The notes below the pieces were generated by a model, which saw only the letters and a list, made by a program, of their open reading frames with translations, did not search any database and had not been told where the DNA came from. The position numbers and the translations under genes are program-made. Below, piece after piece: positions 57,280 through 64,000 of a stretch of 64,000 nucleotides of DNA; position 1 is the stretch's first letter, and the number at the start of each line of letters is the position of its first letter. The DNA is from JALYNX01 sp963724825 (GTDB lineage: Bacteria > Actinomycetota > Acidimicrobiia > Spongiisociales > ZC4RG35): NCBI GenBank assembly GCA_963724825.1, contig CAVRWT010000017.1:62001-126000 (forward strand), read 5' to 3'.

Positions 57280-59085
57280 TCAAACCCGGAATGTGGCGTC
57301 CACGCTCGACATGATTGGGTCTGCCGACATCGGCGCCGAGCGAGCCGACTCCAACGGGTGAGTGGGCAGAGTCAGCTCGAATCGTGACTCACCATTGGCG
57401 TCCACGTAACGAAGGGTTCCCGCCATCAGCTCGGCCAGCTGTCGGGAGACCGCAAGGCCGATCCCGACCGATCCGGGCTGGGTAGGCGACTGCCGACCGC
57501 GGTAGTACCTCTCGAATATCAGCTCTTGCTCCTCGGAGGGCACCCCGGTGCCGTCATCGACAACGAGAATCTGAGCCTGGTCGCCGACCGAACGGACCAG
57601 GACCGCGATCCTTTCCCCTCCGTATTTGACGGCATTCGTCAGCAGATTGCGGATGATCTGGCGGCAGCGGAGCGCATCCGCCCACGCCTTCACGTTCTCA
57701 CCATCGACGATCAGATCCTTGCCACTGGGATGGGACTCCCTCACCCCGCGGACCACGCTCTCGACCTCTGCCCGCAAGTCGATCATGTCGGGCTTGATCG
57801 ACAGGTTGCCGGCCTCGGCCCGCGATGCCACCAGCAGATCCTCAACGAGCTCAGCCAACTCCCGGCTTTGCACTGCGATGATCCCGTTGAGCTCGACGAG
57901 CTCGTCGGCTGCCAGCATCGATCGACTGCTTGCGATCTCCTCGGCCAGCCCGACGATGGCGGTGAGCGGGGTTCGGATCTCGTGGCTCACCGAAGCGAGC
58001 AGCCGGTCCTTGGACTCATTGGATGCCTTCAGCTCTTCCTGGTCGTCCTGGCGGCGCCAGTAGGCGCCGATCATGTGCGAGGCGCGCCAGAGGGTCTCCA
58101 CCTCCTGATCGCTCCAAACCCGGTCGTCCAGGGTGGCGATGAAACCGATGGACCCACGGAAGGTGCCGGCCACGAAGATGGGGACACTCACCTCCGAGAC
58201 GATGCCGTCACGCTCGTACATCGCCCGTTCCTCGCCCTTGAGCCGAGCTGTGTGGACGGTGATCGCGCGTCCCTCGGACTGAGCCTTGTAGATGGCGGAA
58301 GTCGGGTCATACGCCCCGCTTTTCCAGCCCCCCATCCGGACGTTGGCGTTCCGACGGGCGTCAGCGATTATCTCCCAGTGCGGGGCGCCGTCGACATGGA
58401 TGGTCCGGGCCACGTAGGAGTAGTCGGCGTCGGTCGCTTCCATCAGGGCCTTGACGGCCTCGTAGATCGCAAAGACATCGGTCTGAACCAGGAGGGCCTC
58501 GGAGCAGGTGGCAATCGCGTGCTGGAGGCGGGTGGCCTTCTCGTAGCGAGCTATCGACTCAGAAAGCTGATCGAAGAGCCTCGAAACGAGCGCCGTTGTG
58601 AAGATCACACCGGCCACCGCGATGATCGAGCGCACCGCGATCACATCGATCGTCTCCTTGAGCAGCACCCCCATCGTGACGCTCCACAGAGCAATGCTCA
58701 GCCCAACCGCCCCGGACCACACCAGCCGGCTTCCGGCGCTCAGAGTCCCGGCGAGCACCCCGAGCATCATCACCAGGCCGAACGAGGTGGTGAAGTCGAA
58801 TGCCGATATCTCGACCCCGAACATCGCCTCGATGATGGAGAGCACACCGAAGAACCAGGTCGTGGTCAACACCAGAGTCATGGTGTTGGCCTCTTCTCGC
58901 TGGGTGAGCCAGATCGCCCAGATCGCGAGCACCATGTAGCTGGCCCAACGAATCGGGGCCAGGGGTGACGTCATGTCCGAGCGCAGGATCTCGACGATCG
59001 CGAGCGCAGGAAAGGTCACGGCAAACAGCACCGCCACATACCTGTGAAACCGCTGCTGCGCCTCTATGGGAGCGCGCGAACTCAC
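57280..59085 (-). CDS. Membrane sensor histidine kinase with GAF domain
   Basis: About 601 residues from GTG 59085; the open frame extends upstream but would overlap the Nudix gene. Residues 15-170 form six membrane helices with short loops, a MASE-like sensor. A GAF domain spans about 195-345 (EALLVQTDVFAIYEAVKALM to DRVWSDQEVETLW). The HisKA His is in LLASVSHEIRTPLTAIVG, and the HATPase has NLLTNAVKYGG, VVDDGTGVPSEEQ, and SVGIGLAVSRQLA. Layout resembles the other kinase at 47542-48453 only in the catalytic core. No response regulator is adjacent. Signal unknown. Confidence 0.87.
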   Translation of the reverse strand: MSSRAPIEAQQRFHRYVAVLFAVTFPALAIVEILRSDMTSPLAPIRWASYMVLAIWAIWLTQREEANTMTLVLTTTWFFGVLSIIEAMFGVEISAFDFTTSFGLVMMLGVLAGTLSAGSRLVWSGAVGLSIALWSVTMGVLLKETIDVIAVRSIIAVAGVIFTTALVSRLFDQLSESIARYEKATRLQHAIATCSEALLVQTDVFAIYEAVKALMEATDADYSYVARTIHVDGAPHWEIIADARRNANVRMGGWKSGAYDPTSAIYKAQSEGRAITVHTARLKGEERAMYERDGIVSEVSVPIFVAGTFRGSIGFIATLDDRVWSDQEVETLWRASHMIGAYWRRQDDQEELKASNESKDRLLASVSHEIRTPLTAIVGLAEEIASSRSMLAADELVELNGIIAVQSRELAELVEDLLVASRAEAGNLSIKPDMIDLRAEVESVVRGVRESHPSGKDLIVDGENVKAWADALRCRQIIRNLLTNAVKYGGERIAVLVRSVGDQAQILVVDDGTGVPSEEQELIFERYYRGRQSPTQPGSVGIGLAVSRQLAELMAGTLRYVDANGESRFELTLPTHPLESARSAPMSADPIMSSVDATFRV

Positions 59086-59132
59086 AACGAAGACATCGAC
59101 AAAACAAGGGTCGAAACTTGAACCGGCGGCGC

Positions 59133-59660
59133 TCAGTCCAGCCCGACCAGGGAGCGAACCATGCGCGCCGTAGCGCCCCACAAGGTGTCGCCTCCAAGGT
59201 CGTAGTACCAAACCTGGTGGCCATTCCAGGGGACGCTCCACCAGTGAGCGCTGTCGGCCAGATCCTCGAGTAGCGGGGTGTAGACCTTCGCTACCTCTCG
59301 CTCGCTGGGAACCAGCCTCACGGGTGGCCTCACCCGGCCCACGACGGGAACGACCCACGGCTTGAATTCCACGGTGTCGATCGGGGGCAAGAAGCCGAGG
59401 ACCTCAACGGAGGACGGCTCGATGCCGACCTCCTCATGAGCCTCGCGCAGTGCGGTGTCGACCGGCCCTCGATCCGAAGGATCGGCCTTGCCTCCCGGCA
59501 GCGAGATGTGGCCGGCATGGGTGGGCATCGTGTCCGGCCGTTTGGTGAGGACAATCCTCACCAGACCGGCGTCGTCCTCATAGAGGGCGGCGAGGACGGC
59601 GGCTCGAGGGCCGTCCCCGGGCTCCGGCTCCTGGTCACTCAGGTGAAGTCTGTCCCACAT
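59133..59660 (-). CDS. Nudix hydrolase, CoA pyrophosphatase-like
   Basis: A 175-residue intact protein. The Nudix box is GGKADPSDRGPVDTALREAH followed by EEVGI; the first acidic position is Asp in place of the usual Glu, as is common in the NudL/CoA-pyrophosphatase group. HISLPGGKADP and LGFLPPIDTVEFKPWVVPVV also fit that group. It would cleave CoA or related dinucleotides. Located 47 bases upstream of the kinase start on the same strand. Confidence 0.85.
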   Translation of the reverse strand: MWDRLHLSDQEPEPGDGPRAAVLAALYEDDAGLVRIVLTKRPDTMPTHAGHISLPGGKADPSDRGPVDTALREAHEEVGIEPSSVEVLGFLPPIDTVEFKPWVVPVVGRVRPPVRLVPSEREVAKVYTPLLEDLADSAHWWSVPWNGHQVWYYDLGGDTLWGATARMVRSLVGLD

Positions 59661-59697
59661 TCAATGGTCAGGTTAAGTGCGCCGATAACCTGATCCG

Positions 59698-60285
59698 GTG
59701 GCGCGCCCATACTTCGAAACCGATCGACTGATCATTCAGCGCTTTACCAGGCGCGATCAGGCGACTCTCGACGATGCGATCCGTTCCTCATTGCCCGAGT
59801 TGAACCAATGGCTCCCCTGGGCGCGGATGGACTATGAGTACGCCGATACCACCGCCTTCATCCGGGAGTCTCTCCAGGCATGGAAAGAGGAGAGGGCCTG
59901 GGACTACACGATCCGCTACAAGACCAAGCCTGAGCGCCACCTGGGAAACGTCTCGCTTTGGACCGTTTCCAAGCTGGGCAAGATCGCCGAGTTCGGGTAC
60001 TGGGTCCGCACCGACGAAAGCTCCAAGGGAATCTGCACCGAGGCGATGGAATGCCTCCTCGGTGAGGCGTTTGGATCGCTCGGGTATCACAAGGTGACGC
60101 TCCGGATCGCGGTCGGGAACGACCAGTCCGACCGCGTCGCCAGCAAACTGGGTTTCACGAGAGAAGGGGTCCTTCGAGAGGAGTTGTTGATCCGGGGCAA
60201 TTGGGTCGACCATTCGCTGTGGTCGCTACTCGATCGTGAATATCGGGCCCTCCGCCGATCCGGTGAGGTGCACGGCACCAGATGA
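59698..60285 (+). CDS. GNAT acetyltransferase, RimJ/RimL-like
   Basis: A 195-residue acetyltransferase from GTG 59698. The start ARPYFETDRLIIQRFTRRDQ, GNVSLWTVSKLGKIAEFGYW, DESSKGICTEAMECLLGEAF (acetyl-CoA pyrophosphate loop; the usual Q/R-x-x-G-x-G/A is relaxed here) and NDQSDRVASKLGFTREGVLR follow the GNAT order. Substrate may be an N-terminal amine or small molecule. Its end overlaps the serine hydrolase start by four bases. Confidence 0.87.
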   Translation: MARPYFETDRLIIQRFTRRDQATLDDAIRSSLPELNQWLPWARMDYEYADTTAFIRESLQAWKEERAWDYTIRYKTKPERHLGNVSLWTVSKLGKIAEFGYWVRTDESSKGICTEAMECLLGEAFGSLGYHKVTLRIAVGNDQSDRVASKLGFTREGVLREELLIRGNWVDHSLWSLLDREYRALRRSGEVHGTR

Positions 60286-61335
60286 CGGACCTCAAAGCGG
60301 ATGGCCTCGGCGCCTGGATCGACGACCGGGCCGGCCAAAATTTGTTCAGCGGGGTGGTGTTGGTGTGGAAGGACGGAGCACCGGTCTTCACCCACGCCGC
60401 CGGACTCGCCCATCGAGGCCACCGGGTCCCGGTGAATCTGAACACTCGATTCCAGGTGGCATCGGTCACCAAGATGGTCACCGCCAGCACCGCCCTGCGA
60501 CTGGTGGAGAGGGGGACCCTGAGGCTCGACCGCCCCCTCGTCGACTTCTTACCCCCGGAATACCGCCCAACTGCGCTCGACAAGCGCCACACCCTCCATC
60601 ATCTCCTGTCGCACACCTCGGGCCTGACCAACTATCACGACGATGAAGACGACACCTGGGCTTCATTCACCAGCGCCTGGGACCGGGTGCCGGTCTATCA
60701 CGCCCGAGGGCCGAAAGACATTCTCCCTTTGTTCGCCGACCTACCCGGCTGCCTCCGACCCTGGGGAGTACCTCTACGCCGACGCCAACTTCATCTTGAT
60801 CGGGGTGCTCATCGAGTGGGTCACCGGGAAGGCGTTCGCCGAAGTGGCGACCGAGGAAGTCTTGGTCCCCGCCGGAATGACCGACTCGGGCTTCTTCCAG
60901 ATCGATCTCGAGCCCCCCAACATGGCCACGGCATATCTGGCCACCGATGAACCACCTGACGCCTGGCGCTCCAATGTCTACAGCGTCGCGGCCGGCGGGA
61001 TGCCAGACGGAGGCCTGACCACCACCGCGACGGATCTGGCCCGTCTCCTCGACGCAATCGAGTCAGGCTCCCTGCTCCAGCCGGACACCGTCCGCCAGAT
61101 GCTGACCCCGCACGGGTTCGACGACAACGGGGTCGAGGCTTATGGCTACGGGATGGAGTTGGTGGTGGTCGACGATCGAGTGACCGTGTTCGGACACGGT
61201 GGTGCTGACCCTGGGGTGTCGACGATGGTGTCGCACTATGTCGACGGGGGCTTCACCGTGGTCGTGCTCTGCAACCAGGACCGGGGCTCATGGGCCACGG
61301 TGCAGAAGATCACCGAGATGCTGGAGAGACCCTAG
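60282..61335 (+). CDS. Beta-lactamase-fold serine hydrolase, one frameshift
   Basis: ATG 60282 overlaps the GNAT stop. The protein has the class C beta-lactamase/PBP-like catalytic motif SVTK in FQVASVTKMVTASTALRLVE, HTLHHLLSHTSGLTNY, and after a frameshift near 60755 GEYLYADANFILIGVLIEWV (the Y-x-N-like motif) and GHGGADPGVSTM, equivalent to KTG. About 350 residues. No signal peptide is seen, so it is probably a cytoplasmic esterase or peptidase rather than a secreted beta-lactamase. Its 3' end overlaps the end of nuoN. Confidence 0.83.
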
Positions 61336-62914
61336 AGATGACACGAGGCGGCAGCCCGGGCCGACCGGCGTCTGTTTGCCCGAGACGTGAGGGACGGCGA
61401 TCACAGGCGAGGGTTGGTCGAGGGCAAAGTCGGCCCGAGGTTGCCAATACCCGCGAGGCGTCCCCGACAAAGGTCGCAATCGTCGGGTAGAAGCCGACCA
61501 GGATGGTGAATGCCAGCGAAAGCCCGAGGGCGAGCCTTAGCGAACCTGCAGGCGCGGCCGATGCGTCATCCTCGAACTCCCCGATCGGGTCGTCGATCCA
61601 GACCGTCTTCACCACCCTCGCGTAGTAGTAGATGGCCACGACCGCGTTGAGGGCTGCGATAACCGCCAGGACGACCGTGGCTGTCCCTCCGGCGATCATC
61701 ACCGAGCGGAACATGGCGAACTTGGCGAACCACCCGGCGAGAGGCGGGATCCCCGCCAGGCTGAAGAAGAACACCGCAACCAGCACTCCGAGGCGGGTGT
61801 CCACCGATGCGAGCCCGCTCCAAGCCCTGATCTCCCCTGACCGGGTCTTTCGCGCCCCGGCGATGACCACCGCGAAGGCGCCCAGGTTCATCACCGCGTA
61901 GATCGTGAGGTAGATGACCGTCGCCGAGAACGCCTCCTCGAGGTCGGCGCCGACGACCGCCGCCGAGGCGAAGGGCACCAGCATGAAACCGGCCTGCGCC
62001 ACCGACGAGTAGGCGAGCAGGCGAACGATGTTGGTCTGGCGAAGCGCAGAGAGATTCCCCACCGTCATCGACAACGCAGCGAGAACCCAGAGTGCCGGAG
62101 CCCAGATCTCGGAGACCGCGGGCAGCGCCAGATACATCATCAGCAGCATCGCCACGAAGCCGGCCGCCTTCGAGTTGACCGACAGATACGCCGTCACCGG
62201 CGTGGGGGCGCCTTCATAGGTGTCGGGCGCCCAGAAGTGGAAGGGAACCGCGGCGATCTTGAAGCCGAACCCCACGATGACGAATAGGACCGCCACGATC
62301 AGGGCTGGCTCGTCCGCCATGCCGGCGGTCGCCTCCGCAATGCCGGAGAAGGTCACCTCGCCGGTGAGCCCGTAGATGAAGGAGAGGCCATAGAGGAGGA
62401 GCGCCGTGGAGAGGACCCCAAGGATGAAGTACTTCATCGACGCCTCATTCGACTTCACATCGCCCTTCCGCCAACCGGCGAGCAGGTAGAGCGGCCCGGT
62501 GGTCAATTCGAGGGCAACGAACAGGATGATGATGTCGCGGGCGGACGCCATGACCATCGATCCGAGGACCGAGGAGAGCAACAGGAAGTAGTACTCCCCC
62601 TGGTAGTAGCGATCGGACTCGATGTAGTGGTGGGACATCAGGAACACCAGGTAGGCCGCCACCACGAAGAGGCCTTTGAGGACCAGGGCGAACTCGTCGA
62701 CCACATAGGAGCCGTCGAACATCGAGATGGTTTCGCCATTGACCGCGAGGAACACCAGCGGAACCGCCGCCAAAGCAGTGCCCGCCACGGCCACGGTGGC
62801 GGTCCAGTACTTCTGGGCCCGGGGCAACAGCAGGTCGAGGGCGAAGACGGCCAACAGAGTCGCGATGATCACGAACTCGGGCGCGAAGGCCAGATAGTCG
62901 ATCTCGAAGTTCAT
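61310..62914 (-). CDS. nuoN: NADH-quinone oxidoreductase subunit N
   Basis: An antiporter-like membrane subunit of respiratory complex I. The 534 residues begin at ATG 62914, one base after the nuoM stop, with about 14 helices. The proton-path residues are in FVALELTTGPLYLLAGWRKG (Glu), EASMKYFILGVLSTALLLYG (Lys) and GFKIAAVPFHFWAPDTYEGA (Lys, His). The last 45 residues after FVGDASRVLATSG are Arg/Pro-rich, unlike a NuoN end, and are encoded by the 77-bp repeat at 61359-61435; the true stop may have been lost. It also overlaps the end of the convergent hydrolase gene. Confidence 0.93.
   Translation of the reverse strand: MNFEIDYLAFAPEFVIIATLLAVFALDLLLPRAQKYWTATVAVAGTALAAVPLVFLAVNGETISMFDGSYVVDEFALVLKGLFVVAAYLVFLMSHHYIESDRYYQGEYYFLLLSSVLGSMVMASARDIIILFVALELTTGPLYLLAGWRKGDVKSNEASMKYFILGVLSTALLLYGLSFIYGLTGEVTFSGIAEATAGMADEPALIVAVLFVIVGFGFKIAAVPFHFWAPDTYEGAPTPVTAYLSVNSKAAGFVAMLLMMYLALPAVSEIWAPALWVLAALSMTVGNLSALRQTNIVRLLAYSSVAQAGFMLVPFASAAVVGADLEEAFSATVIYLTIYAVMNLGAFAVVIAGARKTRSGEIRAWSGLASVDTRLGVLVAVFFFSLAGIPPLAGWFAKFAMFRSVMIAGGTATVVLAVIAALNAVVAIYYYARVVKTVWIDDPIGEFEDDASAAPAGSLRLALGLSLAFTILVGFYPTIATFVGDASRVLATSGRLCPRPTLACDRRPSRLGQTDAGRPGLPPRVISRVSPASR
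61359..61435 (+). repeat. 77-bp repeat element A with hairpin-forming ends
   Basis: Shares a left end of 20 bases (GACCGGCGTCTGTTTGCCCG) and a right end (TTGGTCGAGGGC, then AAGTCGGCC) with element B at 62921-62997 in inverted orientation. The 31-base core is unrelated to B. Within the element GGCCGAC pairs with GTCGGCC and TTTGCCC with GGGCAAA, leaving a nine-base bulge, so it can form a hairpin. It covers the 3' end of nuoN. Confidence 0.75.
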
Positions 62915-62915
62915 G

Positions 62916-64000
62916 TTACCGGCCGACTTCGCCCTCGACCAAGCGGCAGCCGTTGGAGCGATGGCCGAACAGTCCGGGCAAACAGACGCCGGTCGCCGAG
63001 GACCTCGGGAGGGCAGGCTGCTCACCCGTCGGATCCCAAGAAGCCACCGCGTCCGAGCTGAGGACGGTGTTCACCATCGACGTCACCGTGTCGGTGGTGG
63101 TGTCGAAGATGACCTTGGGATAGAACCCGATCACCACGATCAGCACGATCAGCGGAACCCAGGCGGTCAACTCGAAGCGGTCGACATCGTGGAATTCCTT
63201 GCCCTCCCACTCCGCTCCCGGCTCACCGAGGTTCACCTGTTGCAGCATGTAGAGCATGTAGCCGGCGGTCAGGACGGTCCCGATTGCCCCGAGCACCATC
63301 GCGGTGCGGAACACCCCGAGCGGCAGGCCCGGCAGCGGGTTGTAGGAGCCGACCAGTGACATGAACTCGCCCCAGAAGCCGGCGAGGCCGGGGAGGCCGA
63401 GTGACGCCATGGCGGTGAAGGCCAGGATGCCGCCCATCACCGGCATCAGCTTGATGTTGCCACCGAGGCGGGACATCTCCCGGGTGTGATAGCGGTGGCT
63501 CATCGAGCCGGCGAGGAAGAAGAGGAGGCCGGTGATCAGGCCATGGGCCACCATGCCGATGATGGCGGCGTTGATCCCGATGTCGGTCATGGTGGCGATC
63601 CCCAACATCACAAAGCCCATGTGGCCAACCGAGGAGAAGGCGATGAGGCGTTTCATGTCGGTCTGGGCGAGACAGGCCAGCGAGCCGTAGATGATCCCGA
63701 TCACCGCCAGGATCGCGATCGCCGGCGCCCAGTTGGCCGCCTCCTGGGGGAGGATCGGGAGCGAGATCCGGATGAACCCGTAGGAGCCGAGTTTCAGGAG
63801 GATGGCCGCCAGGAGCACCGAGCCGACGGTCGGGGCCGCGGTATGGGCGTCGGGCAGCCAGGTGTGGAGCGGCCACATCGGCACCTTGACCGCGAACCCG
63901 AGGAACATGGCACCGAAGACGAGGAAGGCGAAGGTCCCGGTGAAGGCACCGGAGGCGCCGAGCTTGGTCAGTTCGACCATGTCGAATGTGCTCACCCCAC
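62916..64000 (-). CDS. nuoM: NADH-quinone oxidoreductase subunit M, 5' end outside the window
   Basis: About 360 C-terminal residues of NuoM; the N-terminus lies beyond the right edge. It has AVKVPMWPLHTWLPDAHTAA with the conserved Lys, VLLAAILLKLGSYGFIRI, LAQTDMKRLIAFSSVGHMGF and FLAGSMSHRYHTREMSRLGG, all complex I antiporter landmarks. The last 25 residues are encoded by repeat element B and do not look like a NuoM end. One base separates its stop from the nuoN start, so the two are coupled in a nuo operon running in from the right. Confidence 0.93.
   Translation of the reverse strand, partial: GVSTFDMVELTKLGASGAFTGTFAFLVFGAMFLGFAVKVPMWPLHTWLPDAHTAAPTVGSVLLAAILLKLGSYGFIRISLPILPQEAANWAPAIAILAVIGIIYGSLACLAQTDMKRLIAFSSVGHMGFVMLGIATMTDIGINAAIIGMVAHGLITGLLFFLAGSMSHRYHTREMSRLGGNIKLMPVMGGILAFTAMASLGLPGLAGFWGEFMSLVGSYNPLPGLPLGVFRTAMVLGAIGTVLTAGYMLYMLQQVNLGEPGAEWEGKEFHDVDRFELTAWVPLIVLIVVIGFYPKVIFDTTTDTVTSMVNTVLSSDAVASWDPTGEQPALPRSSATGVCLPGLFGHRSNGCRLVEGEVGR
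62921..62997 (-). repeat. 77-bp repeat element B with hairpin-forming ends
   Basis: Inverted counterpart of the element at 61359-61435, of the same total length, with the same outer segments and an unrelated 32-base core. It lies within the last codons of nuoM, where it encodes the atypical tail TGVCLPGLFGHRSNGCRLVE. The two copies bracket nuoN. Confidence 0.75.

Noticed and set aside
57526..58968. 480-codon open frame on the plus strand
   Set aside because: Antisense to the GAF histidine kinase; composition is low-complexity His/Asp/Arg-rich and no start site stands out.
60282..61335. Antibiotic-resistance beta-lactamase
   Set aside because: The fold motifs fit the broad serine hydrolase family, but there is no signal peptide and no close resemblance to a known class C resistance enzyme.
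61359..61435. Integron attC site reading of the 77-bp element
   Set aside because: The paired ends and variable centre recall attC, but the GTTRRRY/RYYYAAC core sites and L boxes are missing, and no integrase is present.

Overview
The window is one gene-dense, high-GC bacterial chromosome segment with no rRNA, tRNA, CRISPR array, prophage or insertion sequence that I can see. Several gene families point to Actinomycetota, possibly an Acidimicrobiia-like lineage: a GuaB3-type IMP dehydrogenase paralogue, a mycothiol-type maleylpyruvate isomerase family protein, a DUF222/13E12 HNH protein carrying an actinobacterial LexA box, an LCP cell-wall protein and PcrA with its C-terminal tail. The rank below phylum is inference. 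About twenty otherwise conserved genes are interrupted by one or more single-base frameshifts, some in homopolymers. Combined with a 1.5-kb near-repeat whose copies differ mainly at silent sites, this looks like an error-prone long-read or metagenomic assembly more than real decay.

Layout, left to right. 1-4.3 kb (+): a DapA-family gene, an SCP2-domain protein and a Tad/Flp-type minor pilin set (TadE, TadG-like, TadE) joined by ATGA overlaps. The window opens inside a paralogue of the TadG-like tail. 4.3-8.7 kb (-): nadA-nadB-nadC for de novo NAD synthesis, followed closely by malate dehydrogenase. 8.8-10.9 kb (+): a Bax-inhibitor-1 family membrane protein and an HNH/DUF222 protein with an SOS box over its start. 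10.9-17.1 kb (-): isocitrate dehydrogenase, a secreted modular carbohydrate-active protein, folD, purH and purN, with a divergent rhodanese gene. 15.96-19.03 kb: the purH(5' part)-purN-rhodanese block occurs twice in tandem around an 89-bp unique spacer.

19-30.4 kb: small membrane proteins, a PlsC-like acyltransferase, then an aromatic/amino-acid catabolic neighbourhood: benzoate-CoA-ligase-family enzyme, SDR, tryptophan 2,3-dioxygenase, kynureninase-like enzyme, RidA, enoyl-CoA hydratase, a heme-copper-oxidase-like membrane protein and acyl-CoA dehydrogenase. 30.4-33.2 kb: hutH-hutI for histidine breakdown. 33-38.9 kb: a methyltransferase, a DUF2207-LemA pair, a small beta-carbonic-anhydrase-like protein and a DUF169 protein. 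38.9-41.5 kb (-): a B12-binding subunit followed by sucC-sucD, which together suggest methylmalonyl-CoA to succinyl-CoA to succinate flow. Transaldolase follows on the plus strand.

44.4-53.3 kb is a long minus-strand run: guaB3, guaA, a CheA-like hybrid kinase, a histidine kinase, pcrA, a YdeI/DUF1905 protein and a K+-channel-like protein. 53.3-59.7 kb holds a CPBP protease, trpS, a sulfite-oxidase-like protein fused to pentapeptide repeats, an LCP transferase, a GAF histidine kinase and a Nudix hydrolase. The window ends with a GNAT and a serine hydrolase (+), then nuoN and the 3' part of nuoM (-). nuoN is flanked by two inverted 77-bp elements that share their ends but not their cores.

No intergenic stretch exceeds 300 bases; the longest, about 1192-1328, holds nothing I can name except the ribosome binding site of the next gene.
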